Assembly: GCA_017557885.1 (NCBI GenBank)
Contig: JAFYXV010000002.1
Span: 1 to 64,000, forward strand
From: a bacterium
Lineage (GTDB): Bacteria > Auribacterota > UBA3054
DNA length: 64,000 nucleotides
Direction: 5' to 3'
Part shown: positions 42,814-50,762 of the stretch, piece after piece
Layout of the letters: every line of letters starts with the position of its first letter
How positions within the stretch are numbered: the first letter of the stretch is position 1
Notes under the pieces: generated by a model
Database searches by the model: none
Seen by the model: only the letters and a program-made list of their open reading frames with translations
Told to the model about the DNA's origin: nothing
Translations under genes and position numbers: made by a program

Positions 42814-43617
42814 TTATTCCGCCGCGGCAAAAAGAAAACGGTCTCTTCCCGAGGCGTCCTTCAAGATCTTTGCCTTCTTCAAACCGGCTTTTTTCGCCAG
42901 CTCCAAAAGCGCCGAGCTATGGTAAGGCCCGCATTCCCCCGCGAAAAAGCCTCCGGGATTCAATCTGCTTTTGACAGAAGGCAGGATAGCCCGGTATTCC
43001 TCCAAGCCGTCCTCCCCCGCAAAAAGAGCCAAGGCCGGCTCGAAGGTCGCGCCCAGATCTATTTCCTCTTCGGTTCCCACGTAAGGAGGATTCGTCACGA
43101 TAAGATCGTAACTTTCCTCCAAAGGCAGCGGCTCGAACCAGGATCCCAGATAAAAAGAGACCCTGCGGTCCAGCTTCAAATTCAAAGCGTTCTCTTTTGC
43201 CACGCCCAAAGCGGCCGAAGAAACGTCCACAGCGGAAAAACGCCAGTCAGGAAGAGCCTTCGCAAGGGCCAGGGCGATGGCCCCGCTTCCGCAGCCCAGA
43301 TCCAGGCCGACTCCCTTTTTCGGAAGTATCTTCAGAAGCCGCTCCACCAGCTCCTCGGTCTCCGGCCGGGGAACGAGAACATCCGGCGTGACCTTAAGCT
43401 CGATATTGTAAAAAGGCTGCGTGCCCAAAAGATAAGCGAGAGGAACGCCTTTCCCCCTTTTCTCAAGAAGCTCAAGCAAAACCCGTTCCTGTTCTTCCGG
43501 AGGAAAATTTTGAAAAACATATTCGCAGATCCAGCGGACTTCCCTGCTTTCCAAAGATTGCGAAGAAGCACTCCAATGAAGGGAAGCGAATTCTTCCAGT
43601 TTCCGCAGGGAATCCAT
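42814..43617 (-). CDS. prmC: Peptide chain release factor N5-glutamine methyltransferase
   Basis: 267 residues of normal PrmC length: N-terminal helical domain (about 1-80, with PLAYLLGTQPFYNIE and VTPDVLVPRPETEELVE), SAM-binding motif GLDLGCGSGAIALALA (near 103) and the substrate motif VTNPPYVG (near 178). It methylates the Gln of the GGQ motif in RF1 and RF2, tuning termination. It lies 5 bp behind the membrane-anchored protein gene and has AAGG close before the ATG. Confidence 0.94.
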   Translation of the reverse strand: MDSLRKLEEFASLHWSASSQSLESREVRWICEYVFQNFPPEEQERVLLELLEKRGKGVPLAYLLGTQPFYNIELKVTPDVLVPRPETEELVERLLKILPKKGVGLDLGCGSGAIALALAKALPDWRFSAVDVSSAALGVAKENALNLKLDRRVSFYLGSWFEPLPLEESYDLIVTNPPYVGTEEEIDLGATFEPALALFAGEDGLEEYRAILPSVKSRLNPGGFFAGECGPYHSSALLELAKKAGLKKAKILKDASGRDRFLFAAAE

Positions 43618-43622
43618 AGCCC

Positions 43623-44711
43623 TTAGAAAAGATCCGGGCTTTCCAGGCTGAAGAAGTCCATGAACTTCTCCCTGGGAATGTAGAAATGCTTCTTATAGAC
43701 CGTGTCGTGGTCCTTTTCCAGGGTGAAGTCCACCTGCTCTATGATATTGCCGTGGTACTGGCGGTCCAGGCCCTGTCTGGAAACGATGGTGAAGTCCATG
43801 GGGGCGTAGATTATCCTGAACTCGTTGGTGGTTCCGCCCCGCATCAAGACTTCCTCCTGGTGCCAGTTGTAATCATGCGGCGGGAAGGATTCCTTAAGCG
43901 TCCCGAAACTCGCCAGGCGCCCCCTGGGGCAGATGGACAGAGTCATGTCGTGATCCACGGGCGCGCCCTTTAAGATAATGGTTCCCCTGGCCTCGCAAAC
44001 AAAATATCTGGTCTCCGCCACGTCGAAAAGATCCCGGTAGTCGTAGCGCGGCGTCATGTAGAGATTGCGGCGGTGGAAAAGCGGAATGCCGGGCCCGGAT
44101 TTGCCGTTGCCCTTGTCCAGTATCGGCGTAACGTCGATGTTGCAGAAGACCTCTATGCTTTCCTCCCGCATCTTGGCGTACTTCCACATGCCCAGCTTCT
44201 TCTCCACCGCCATCCTTTGGCAGGAGCGGTAGAAAGGCGGATTCTTTTTCAGTTCGCCCATGATGACCGCATAGCCGCTTCTCAGTAAAAGCGGCCCGAG
44301 ATCCTGTGTTTTGCGGTAATAGATGTAAGTGGAAAACTGGTTGGTTCCTTCGGGAGGCTCGGGAATATAAGCCATGAACTGATGGACGGTGTGGTTTTTG
44401 ATCCAGGTCTCAACCTCAACTTCCATATCCTTGTATTCTTTCGACTTTATGTCGAAGTAAGCGCTCAGCGCCTTAAGCGATTCCTTGTCCTTGGAACCGA
44501 TGATGGCGATCTCAGCTTCTCTTATATCTACTTTCCAGTCCCCCTTCGCGGAATGGAACCAGGGCAGGTCAACGCCCTCGCAGACCCATTCCTTATCTTT
44601 GCGCAAGGGAACCTTGGCGATGATCTGCTCCACTTCCTCCGGCGCGGTGAAATAAAAATAAGCGCCCGCCGCCAGCAAAAGCAGTATCAGAATAAACAAA
44701 AATTTCTTCAT
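43623..44711 (-). CDS. Membrane-anchored protein of unknown function
   Basis: 362 residues: MKKFLFILILLLLAAGAYFYF is an uncleaved anchor or signal, followed by an extracytoplasmic domain I do not recognise (WVCEGVDLPWFHSAKGDWK, YIYYRKTQDLGPLLLRSGY, FVCEARGTIILKGAPVDHD). The phrases SGYAVIMGELKKNPPFYRSC followed by RMAVEKKLGMW resemble the end of a thermonuclease-like (SNase) fold as found in PVC proteins, but catalytic Arg/Glu are not clear. It is co-transcribed with prmC. A perfect TATAAT ends 7 bp before the ATG: leaderless transcript likely. Confidence 0.7.
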   Translation of the reverse strand: MKKFLFILILLLLAAGAYFYFTAPEEVEQIIAKVPLRKDKEWVCEGVDLPWFHSAKGDWKVDIREAEIAIIGSKDKESLKALSAYFDIKSKEYKDMEVEVETWIKNHTVHQFMAYIPEPPEGTNQFSTYIYYRKTQDLGPLLLRSGYAVIMGELKKNPPFYRSCQRMAVEKKLGMWKYAKMREESIEVFCNIDVTPILDKGNGKSGPGIPLFHRRNLYMTPRYDYRDLFDVAETRYFVCEARGTIILKGAPVDHDMTLSICPRGRLASFGTLKESFPPHDYNWHQEEVLMRGGTTNEFRIIYAPMDFTIVSRQGLDRQYHGNIIEQVDFTLEKDHDTVYKKHFYIPREKFMDFFSLESPDLF

Positions 44712-44718
44712 ACGTTAA

Positions 44719-44727
44719 ATTATAGCA
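44719..44727 (-). promoter_or_regulatory. Extended -10 box for a leaderless message
   Basis: Minus strand TGCTATAAT, perfect hexamer with TG extension, ending 7 bp before the ATG at 44709-44711. No Shine-Dalgarno fits in between, so RNA and protein starts should coincide. Confidence 0.55.
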
Positions 44728-44861
44728 AAACTCTCGCACTCGCCACTTCCGGCTTAAACGCTGTCGATTTCACAAGGCCGCCTTGCTCCCCAAAACGCAA
44801 CTTTTTCCGATTTTTGACCGTTATATATTAAGGAGCACAGTGCCCTTTTTCCCAAACCTCA

Positions 44862-46271
44862 ATGTTTAACCAAAAGGAAACGGTGAACAATATGACTAAC
44901 GAAGAAATTGAAGCCATGGTGTCCAAACACGAAAGACAAAATCTTGAATTAAAAGAATCTTTTGGAACCGAATCGATTGAAACTGCCTGCGCTTTCGCCA
45001 ACGCATCCGGGGGCTACATCATAATCGGAATAGATGACAAAGGTAATCCAACAAAGAAAAATCTGCGCGTAGAATCACTACGAGATTTTGAAAATAAAAT
45101 ATCAACCGCTACGGAACCTTCAATTGCGGTTGACATCGAAGAGAACTTATATTGCGGACAAAAGGTCATCGTACTGCAAGTTCCTGAAAGTCCCCTTAAA
45201 CCCGTGGCCACAAAAGGGCGATGTTTCATCAGGAAAGGCAGTGTAAATCACCAAATGACGCCTACGGAGATAACGGAATGCTACATAAAATCTACTGGCA
45301 GCAGCATGGACGCGATAATCGTACCCGGAGTCACCAAGGAGGACATAGACTGCGATGCGATTAGAAACTATATGAAAACAGCATCAGAAAATGGCCGCAG
45401 AAACTTCACGATGAAAGAAGATCCCTGGGATGTGCTGACTAAACTGGAGTTGGTAAAATCAGAAACACAAATCACCCGTGCTGCTTATTTGCTTTTCTCA
45501 AAAGAACCGCAGATTAAATTTCCTCAGGCGATTATTCATGCCGGAGCATTCAAAGGCGCAGATATTATAGACAGCTACGATGTACTAGGACACATTCAGG
45601 ATCAAATTGAGGACACAGTAGCTTTTATAAAGAAAAATATACATTGTGCTCTAGTTGTTCCACCGGGAAAAATAGAACACATTAGAGTCTGGGATTATCC
45701 CATAGAAGCAATAAGAGAAACCGTAGTGAATGCCGTCTGCCACAGAGATTATAGCTCTCCCGATGACATACAGATCAAATTACTTGAAAATGATCTTGTT
45801 ATCTTTAGTCCCGGGGAGTTGCCTTTTGACATGTCTTTGGAAACGCTTAATGATCCAAATCATTCTTCCAAACCACGAAACAAATTGATTGCTAAAATCT
45901 TTTTCGACATGGGAATCATAGAGCATTACGGAAGAGGCATAACCAAGATAAAAGAAGAATGTGATAAAAATAACAATCCATATCCAGAATGGGACAACGG
46001 CCATGGCGCTTTCACAACGATTTATCAAATGTGCAACAGCAAAGCCAACAAAACTATTTCCAACATCGCGCAAAAGCTTTCTCCCCTCCAATGCCAAATA
46101 TTGATTTTCTTAAAACAAAATCCATCAGCGTCAAGAAAACAAATTGCAAGCAAATTTACCAACATTACTGAAGATGGAGTTAAATATCACTTGACGCGTT
46201 TACAGGAACTAGGCCTTTTGAAGCATGTTGGACCAGATTTTGGGGGTAATTGGGAAGTTTTCTTTGACTAA
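44862..46271 (+). CDS. AlbA_2 (Schlafen-like) / HATPase_c_4 transcriptional regulator
   Basis: 469 residues if started at the first ATG; a GTG at 44883 with AAGGA close upstream, or the ATG at 44892, may be the real start. Residues about 25-140 are an AlbA_2 DNA-binding domain (QNLELKESFG, CAFANASGGYIIIGIDDKG). About 240-390 is the RecG-like ATPase part (ETVVNAVCHRDYSS, YGRGITKIKEEC). The end is a winged helix (ITEDGVKYHLTRLQELGLLK). Such proteins are common in mobile or phase-variable regions; regulated genes are unknown. A/T-rich codons differ from the GC-rich neighbours, a sign of transfer. It is followed by an 81-bp repeat and a terminator. Confidence 0.85.
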   Translation: MFNQKETVNNMTNEEIEAMVSKHERQNLELKESFGTESIETACAFANASGGYIIIGIDDKGNPTKKNLRVESLRDFENKISTATEPSIAVDIEENLYCGQKVIVLQVPESPLKPVATKGRCFIRKGSVNHQMTPTEITECYIKSTGSSMDAIIVPGVTKEDIDCDAIRNYMKTASENGRRNFTMKEDPWDVLTKLELVKSETQITRAAYLLFSKEPQIKFPQAIIHAGAFKGADIIDSYDVLGHIQDQIEDTVAFIKKNIHCALVVPPGKIEHIRVWDYPIEAIRETVVNAVCHRDYSSPDDIQIKLLENDLVIFSPGELPFDMSLETLNDPNHSSKPRNKLIAKIFFDMGIIEHYGRGITKIKEECDKNNNPYPEWDNGHGAFTTIYQMCNSKANKTISNIAQKLSPLQCQILIFLKQNPSASRKQIASKFTNITEDGVKYHLTRLQELGLLKHVGPDFGGNWEVFFD

Positions 46272-46282
46272 AAAACATATAT

Positions 46283-46454
46283 ACTACCCAGATATTTTTA
46301 TAATTAAACCACTTATATACAAATAGTTATAAACAGATTTATGCCCCAGTTACTACCCAGACAACTACCCAGACATTTGTATAATTAAGTGACTTACAAA
46401 CAAATAGTTATAAATAGATTGATATTCCAATTACTACCCAGACAACTACCCTGG
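46283..46454 (+). repeat. 81-bp tandem repeat, about 2.1 copies
   Basis: Units begin at 46283, 46364 and 46445 with ACTACCC. Each contains a T/A-rich stretch (ATAATTAA, ACAAATAGTTATAAA) and a second ACTACCCAGACA. The period is 27 codons, and in one frame the repeated part reads YYPDNYPD between stop codons. The units are AT-rich and lie between the AlbA_2 gene and its terminator. No protein or RNA role is established. Confidence 0.8.
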
Positions 46455-46488
46455 CAATCCAGAGATAAACGATGAGGTTATTATAAAC

Positions 46489-46523
46489 AGATTTTCCACT
46501 CGCTGCGCGGAAAATCTTTTTTG
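46489..46523 (+). terminator. Intrinsic terminator of the AlbA_2 unit
   Basis: Stem AGATTTTCC / GGAAAATCT with an 11-nt loop, followed on the plus strand by six T. It lies 218 bp after the stop, behind the tandem repeat, so the repeat is probably part of the message. Bases 46524-46660 hold nothing I can name. Confidence 0.7.
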
Positions 46524-46670
46524 ATCCAGCGGCGAAATAAACCCAAAACGTCTTTTTGAGAAATCCCGTCTTGTGAATGCCTGTGTTTTCAGCCGCTCAC
46601 AAACGCAGACCGCCGGAGTCCCTGTAAAATCAAGTCGCCGCGGCCGCTTGTATTTTTTTTTTTGAATAAA

Positions 46671-46687
46671 ATATATGTAACATATAT
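46671..46687. promoter_or_regulatory. Perfect palindrome upstream of the orphan exported protein
   Basis: ATATATGT-A-ACATATAT, an 8-bp perfect inverted repeat around one base, 60 bp before the gene at 46747, next to a second repeat GCAAG-TTATTG-CTTGC (46688-46703). The spacing suits an operator in an AT-rich promoter, but the factor is unknown and chance in AT-rich DNA is possible. Confidence 0.3.
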
Positions 46688-46746
46688 GCAAGTTATTGCT
46701 TGCGAAAAATTTTCAAAATTTTTAACTTAGCAGATGCATAAAGATT

Positions 46747-47682
46747 ATGATGAGTGAAATGAAAAAATGGTTGTATGGTGTGGCACTGGGGGCTTTGTTG
46801 ATAGCGGGAAATGCCGCCGGCATTACCGTACATGAAGTGTTATCCAATGGCTTTTGGTCTGCCAATACCGAACGGAGATTGACGCTTGAAGAACTGAAGG
46901 AAGTTGGTGATTATAGAGAACTTCGCCCGAAAATAAAGAGAAAACAAATAAATATTGTGACAGAAGTCACGAATATAAAACAGATAACCAAAGGGGAAAC
47001 AGAGTCTTCTGCACGTTGGAAAAATACAAACCAGAATACTTTTACATTCCATCCCAACTATTTTATCTTAGACGACAATAACAAGCTTATAACTCGGCAT
47101 AAAGAAAGTAAAGAAAAAACAATAACCAAATTATACTCATACTGTGAACGTGTATATAATTCTTTTACAAGCAATGTATATGAAATAGTTCAAACGATGT
47201 ATTCAAATAAACCGACGAAAAAGGATGCGCGTCCAACCGGTCCGTATGTGGCGGATGATAATTGGTTTCCACATGATCTGACAGAGAAATATGAAGGACT
47301 ATCAGCCAGTTTCTATGGAACGGAACATAATGCCGTCACTAACATTATCTCGGACAATGAGGCCTATATCACGGGCACCCTTCGTCAGACCGGTCACATA
47401 GATGACTATTTGGGATACAAAGTGGATGAAGACGCGTCTTTACTGCGTACCTATACACAGCATATCACAACGGATGCGGACCATGTGTATATTGAACAGG
47501 AAATGACCGAAAACACCCAAAACGATCCGGATTATAATTCGCAACATACCTATCAAACACAGTACACGGCCACCTTTAAAAAAGGTCATTGGGAAGGCGA
47601 AAAGGAAGCCATTTCAAAGGTCTCTAACCACGATATAGCTCCTTGGTGCAAAAATTACTGGCGGCAAAACGAGAGATATTAG
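46747..47682 (+). CDS. Orphan exported protein in the AT-rich island
   Basis: 311 residues with a Sec signal (KKWLYGVALGALLIAGNAAG). I recognise no family. The mature part is polar, rich in Thr, Asn, Tyr and His, with few hydrophobic stretches (NVYEIVQTMYSNKPTKKDAR, YLGYKVDEDASLLRTYTQHI) and no cysteine except near residue 130 and the end (APWCKNYW). The start could be any of two neighbouring ATGs or the fifth codon; no clear ribosome site is present. Codon use is AT-rich, unlike the neighbours. Its last 4 bp overlap the convergent broken serS end. Confidence 0.6.
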   Translation: MMSEMKKWLYGVALGALLIAGNAAGITVHEVLSNGFWSANTERRLTLEELKEVGDYRELRPKIKRKQINIVTEVTNIKQITKGETESSARWKNTNQNTFTFHPNYFILDDNNKLITRHKESKEKTITKLYSYCERVYNSFTSNVYEIVQTMYSNKPTKKDARPTGPYVADDNWFPHDLTEKYEGLSASFYGTEHNAVTNIISDNEAYITGTLRQTGHIDDYLGYKVDEDASLLRTYTQHITTDADHVYIEQEMTENTQNDPDYNSQHTYQTQYTATFKKGHWEGEKEAISKVSNHDIAPWCKNYWRQNERY

Positions 47683-47762
47683 CTTTTCTTCGGTGTGATT
47701 TCGGTTTGACCGCCCATATACGGCTGGAGGGCTTTCGGGATGAGAATTCGCCCGTCTTCTGA
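47679..47762 (-). pseudogene. serS: 3' end fragment of a seryl-tRNA synthetase gene
   Basis: The minus strand encodes SEDGRILIPKALQPYMGG followed by QTEITPKKS and a stop: the C-terminal strand and tail of SerRS (family pattern QEDGSV.IPEALRPYMGG). Upstream of this point the frame no longer looks like SerRS and after 35 codons meets the GH3 gene, so at most 28 to 32 codons of about 425 remain. It is a truncated remnant at the edge of the AT-rich island. A palindrome CAAAAGT-GTACA-ACTTTTG (47772-47790) lies at the break. Confidence 0.75.
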
Positions 47763-47799
47763 TGCGGACCTCAAAAGTGTACAACTTTTGGGGTTCGCT

Positions 47800-49467
47800 T
47801 TATTTTTGTGCTGGGGGTTTGGCGACCGAGGGGGCGATGTCTTTTAGCGAGAGGTCTCCGAAGACGCTGGCGAGGCCGGAGAGGCCGCCGCGGGAGATTA
47901 TTGTGAGATCGGCGTCGGGAGCGAATTGCTCAGCGTGAGGGAATCCGCAGCTTAAGAAGATGACCTTCCGTCCCCTGCTTTTGGCGGCGGAGAACATTTT
48001 TTGGAACGCATCAACCGCATCAGGTTGGGGAACAGTCGGAGAATAGTTGTATAGAAGCGTGATGGTGTTATCCTCATTAATGAAGGGCGTGTCGTTGAAG
48101 AGGAAGAAATGGCGGCGGCGGGCGGCGTCCTGGAAGGTTTGTTTGAACCATGGTCCTCTGTAAGCTTTGATCTTGGCGAGGAGATTGGTGTCGCCTTTCA
48201 TTTCCAGCGTGGAAACGGCAAGCTCGTCGATTTTTTGGAAGGCCTCCAGGCTTTCGTAATAAGCAATTCTGCTCTTGTCGGGATAGGCTCTGTCTTGGGC
48301 TTTAAGTTTGGCGATGCGCTCGCAGGAGCGTTTGAGTTCTTCAATGGGATAGCGGCCGTTTTTGACGGCTTCGATGGTCTTGTCGATTAGATCGTTCCAG
48401 TCGTTGATTGAGTTTTTGCTTTGAAATCTTTTTGTGACAATGGCTATGTCAACGCCGGCGATCCAGGCTTCTATCACGGCTTCCTTCCAATCGAAGTTTT
48501 TGGAGATGGCGTCCATGTCAAGGTCGTCGCTAATAATGACGCCCTCGAAGCCGAGTTCCTCTCTAAGCACTCCTTTTAAGATCTTTTTGGAAAGCGTGGC
48601 GGGACGCAAGATCTTTTTACCATTAAGGTCGGTCAGCGTTTCTTTTTCGATGTTGGGGAACTGGATGTGAGTGGTCATCACGCAGTCCACGCCTTCATCT
48701 ATGGCGGCCTTGAAAGGTATGAGCTCAAGCTGTCTGAGGTCGTCTAAGTTCTTTTCAACTTTAGGGAGGCCGGTGTGGGAATCCGTCGCGGTATCGCCAT
48801 GGCCGGGAAAATGCTTGGCGCAGGAGAGGAGGCCCTGCTGCTTAAAGGCTTTGATGAAAGCCGCGGCGCCCTTTGTTACGGTCGCAGCGTCGTGCCCGAA
48901 GGAGCGGGTGTTGATGACGGGATTCTTGGGATTGCTGTCGATGTCGCAGACCGGGGCGAAATCAAGGTCGAAGCCCGCGGAGAGAGTAAGGTCCGCGATC
49001 TCGGAGGCGATGTTTGTGATATATTCCGCGTTCATCCGACCTAAGGCCGCGGCGGAGGGAAAGTGCGGGCCAAAAGTCAGTCTTTCCACTCTTCCCCCTT
49101 CCTCGTCCACGGTGAGAAGCGGCCTGGGCCAGCTGTTGGAATCGGCGAGGGACCTGATATCGTCGGTCAGTTTCCTCACGGCTTTCCCTTCCTGACAGCT
49201 TTCCGCGAAAAGGATGACGGAGCCTGGCCTGAGTTCGTTCAGGGCCTCCGCGATCTCGTCGTTCAGAACTTTTACGGTGTATGTTACGGGCTCGGTCTGC
49301 GCCGGATCGATGGTACCGGGCTCCAATTCCCAATAGCGCAGATCAACGCAGAGTTTCTGAGCGATCATTTCCCTTAGCGGGAGCTCGTCCTCCGCGTGAA
49401 AGACCGTGGCGCAGCCCGCTGCCAAAAGCAGAAACACAGCCCCAAAAAGCAATAACTTACCTTTCAT
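47800..49467 (-). CDS. Glycoside hydrolase family 3 lipoprotein (NagZ-like beta-N-acetylhexosaminidase)
   Basis: 555 residues from the ATG at 49465-49467; an upstream in-frame start would run into the next gene. Lipoprotein signal LLLFGAVFLLLAAGC. The GH3 domain spans about 40-370: LTVDEEGGRVERL, FAPVCDIDSNPKNPVI, CAKHFPGHGDTATDSHTGLP (the NagZ His/Asp loop) and GVIISDDLDMDAISKNF with the nucleophile Asp. It should cleave beta-N-acetylglucosaminyl links, in peptidoglycan recycling or glycan use. The C-terminal 170 residues form an extra domain. As a lipoprotein it acts outside the cytoplasm, unlike E. coli NagZ. Confidence 0.88.
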   Translation of the reverse strand: MKGKLLLFGAVFLLLAAGCATVFHAEDELPLREMIAQKLCVDLRYWELEPGTIDPAQTEPVTYTVKVLNDEIAEALNELRPGSVILFAESCQEGKAVRKLTDDIRSLADSNSWPRPLLTVDEEGGRVERLTFGPHFPSAAALGRMNAEYITNIASEIADLTLSAGFDLDFAPVCDIDSNPKNPVINTRSFGHDAATVTKGAAAFIKAFKQQGLLSCAKHFPGHGDTATDSHTGLPKVEKNLDDLRQLELIPFKAAIDEGVDCVMTTHIQFPNIEKETLTDLNGKKILRPATLSKKILKGVLREELGFEGVIISDDLDMDAISKNFDWKEAVIEAWIAGVDIAIVTKRFQSKNSINDWNDLIDKTIEAVKNGRYPIEELKRSCERIAKLKAQDRAYPDKSRIAYYESLEAFQKIDELAVSTLEMKGDTNLLAKIKAYRGPWFKQTFQDAARRRHFFLFNDTPFINEDNTITLLYNYSPTVPQPDAVDAFQKMFSAAKSRGRKVIFLSCGFPHAEQFAPDADLTIISRGGLSGLASVFGDLSLKDIAPSVAKPPAQK

Positions 49468-49471
49468 AAAC

Positions 49472-50653
49472 TCACTTCTCGCCCTCAATGATCTGGTTAA
49501 AACGCCTGCTGAGCTTGGTAAAATTGCAATAATCAACTCCGCTTACGTCTGACAGATCTTTCCCTGAATATACCACATCCCCGCTGACAGCCTCTGGCAG
49601 ATCGCTCAAGTATTTTCTAAGATTTTTAGCAAAATCTCCGGAGTAACTCATGGAAGATTTTATCTCAAAGAGATGAAGTTTCCTGGTTTCCTCCAAAACG
49701 AGATCTATCTCCGTCCCATTCTTGTCCCTTATGAAGTACAGATCCGGCGGAAGACCTTTGTTCAGCCTAGCCTTGAAAGCCTCCATGACCACCATGTTCT
49801 CAAAAAGCTGTCCGAAAAGAGGATCCCTGGAAAGTTGTTCCTCGTTTCTTATTCCCAAAATATGGGATGCCAAGCCAACATCGGTGAAGTACACTTTTGG
49901 AGACTTGACAAAGCGTTTTCCGAAATTGCGATAATAGCATGGCAGAATCGTTATTATAAAGCAGGCCTCTAAAATTGAGATCCAGCTTTTCACAGTGTTG
50001 GCGCTTACGCCCAAATTATCCGACAATGATTGGCAATTCAATATCTGCCCGGTTCTCCCAGCTAAAAGTTTTAAAAATAAACCAAATGATCTGTGATTCC
50101 TCAAATTGATTAGCAGGTTTACATCCCTCTCCACATAAGTCCCAAGATAATTTTCATACAGATCGTAAGGCGCTATCTTTTCCTGATACAATCGAGGCAT
50201 GAAGCCCTTGAAAATGTACTCCTCCCGAGTCATGGAAATTTTAGCTTTGTTAATTTCCTCTATGGAAAAAGGCAGCAAAGTCGTCAAAGCAACCCTCCCT
50301 GCCAAAGATTGTGAGAGCCCTTCCTTTAGAGAAGGCTGTTGAGAACCGGTCAAAATGAATTGTCCTTTTTTAGCAGGCTCAGAATCCACCGCCACCTGTA
50401 TCCGGCTCAAAAGTTCCGGGACTTTCTGAATCTCATCAATAACAAGAGGCGCTGGATGATTTTTAAAAAATGCCGTTCCGTCGGCCAATGCCTCATTCCG
50501 TGTTTCAGGGTCTTCAAGATTAAGGTATTCGTATTTTGGAAAAAGCCCTTTGACCAAAGTCGTTTTTCCGGACTGCCGCGGGCCAACCACGGAAACTACC
50601 GGAAAGGCTTTTGACATCCTCATAACATAGTCGCTTACAGTTCTCTTGATCAT
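49472..50653 (-). CDS. ATPase with DUF4143-type C-terminal domain
   Basis: 393 residues: AAA_14-type ATPase (about 15-200) with Walker A GPRQSGKTTLVKG, Walker B PLVIDEIQKVPELL and sensor LTGSQQPSLKEG, then a helical linker and a C-terminal DUF4143 domain (about 200-370) with YFTDVGLASHILG and FIRDKNGTEIDLVLE, an arrangement like PD-(D/E)XK nucleases. This family is widespread, often in many copies, and its function is unknown. Own promoter and weak ribosome site (GGAGG 10 nt before ATG). It ends 4 bp before the GH3 gene, which may be accidental. Confidence 0.88.
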   Translation of the reverse strand: MIKRTVSDYVMRMSKAFPVVSVVGPRQSGKTTLVKGLFPKYEYLNLEDPETRNEALADGTAFFKNHPAPLVIDEIQKVPELLSRIQVAVDSEPAKKGQFILTGSQQPSLKEGLSQSLAGRVALTTLLPFSIEEINKAKISMTREEYIFKGFMPRLYQEKIAPYDLYENYLGTYVERDVNLLINLRNHRSFGLFLKLLAGRTGQILNCQSLSDNLGVSANTVKSWISILEACFIITILPCYYRNFGKRFVKSPKVYFTDVGLASHILGIRNEEQLSRDPLFGQLFENMVVMEAFKARLNKGLPPDLYFIRDKNGTEIDLVLEETRKLHLFEIKSSMSYSGDFAKNLRKYLSDLPEAVSGDVVYSGKDLSDVSGVDYCNFTKLSRRFNQIIEGEK

Positions 50654-50674
50654 AGGTGAACCTCCATCGATTAA

Positions 50675-50683
50675 ATTATAGCA
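50675..50683 (-). promoter_or_regulatory. Extended -10 box of the DUF4143 gene
   Basis: Minus strand TGCTATAAT, perfect hexamer with TG extension, about 22 bp before the ATG. RNA would start near 50668. No -35 match at 17 bp. Confidence 0.5.
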
Positions 50684-50721
50684 AAATTAAGGCTAATCAG
50701 AAGTACAACTTCAGATTAGCC
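50683..50721 (-). terminator. Intrinsic terminator after the third paaK
   Basis: Stem GGCTAATC-A-GAAGT / ACTTC-A-GATTAGCC with loop ACA, followed on the minus strand by TTAATTTT. Overlaps the start of the DUF4143 promoter. Confidence 0.65.
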
Positions 50722-50762
50722 TAAAATAATTTAATTAAGAGCAGATTTATAAGTAAGATAGC

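Noticed and set aside
46283-46454. CRISPR-like array
   Set aside because: Units are contiguous 81-bp tandem copies with no spacers and no cas gene nearby.
46446-46691. An 81-codon minus-strand frame in the island spacer
   Set aside because: It overlaps the terminator and the repeat end, shows no family and a random composition.
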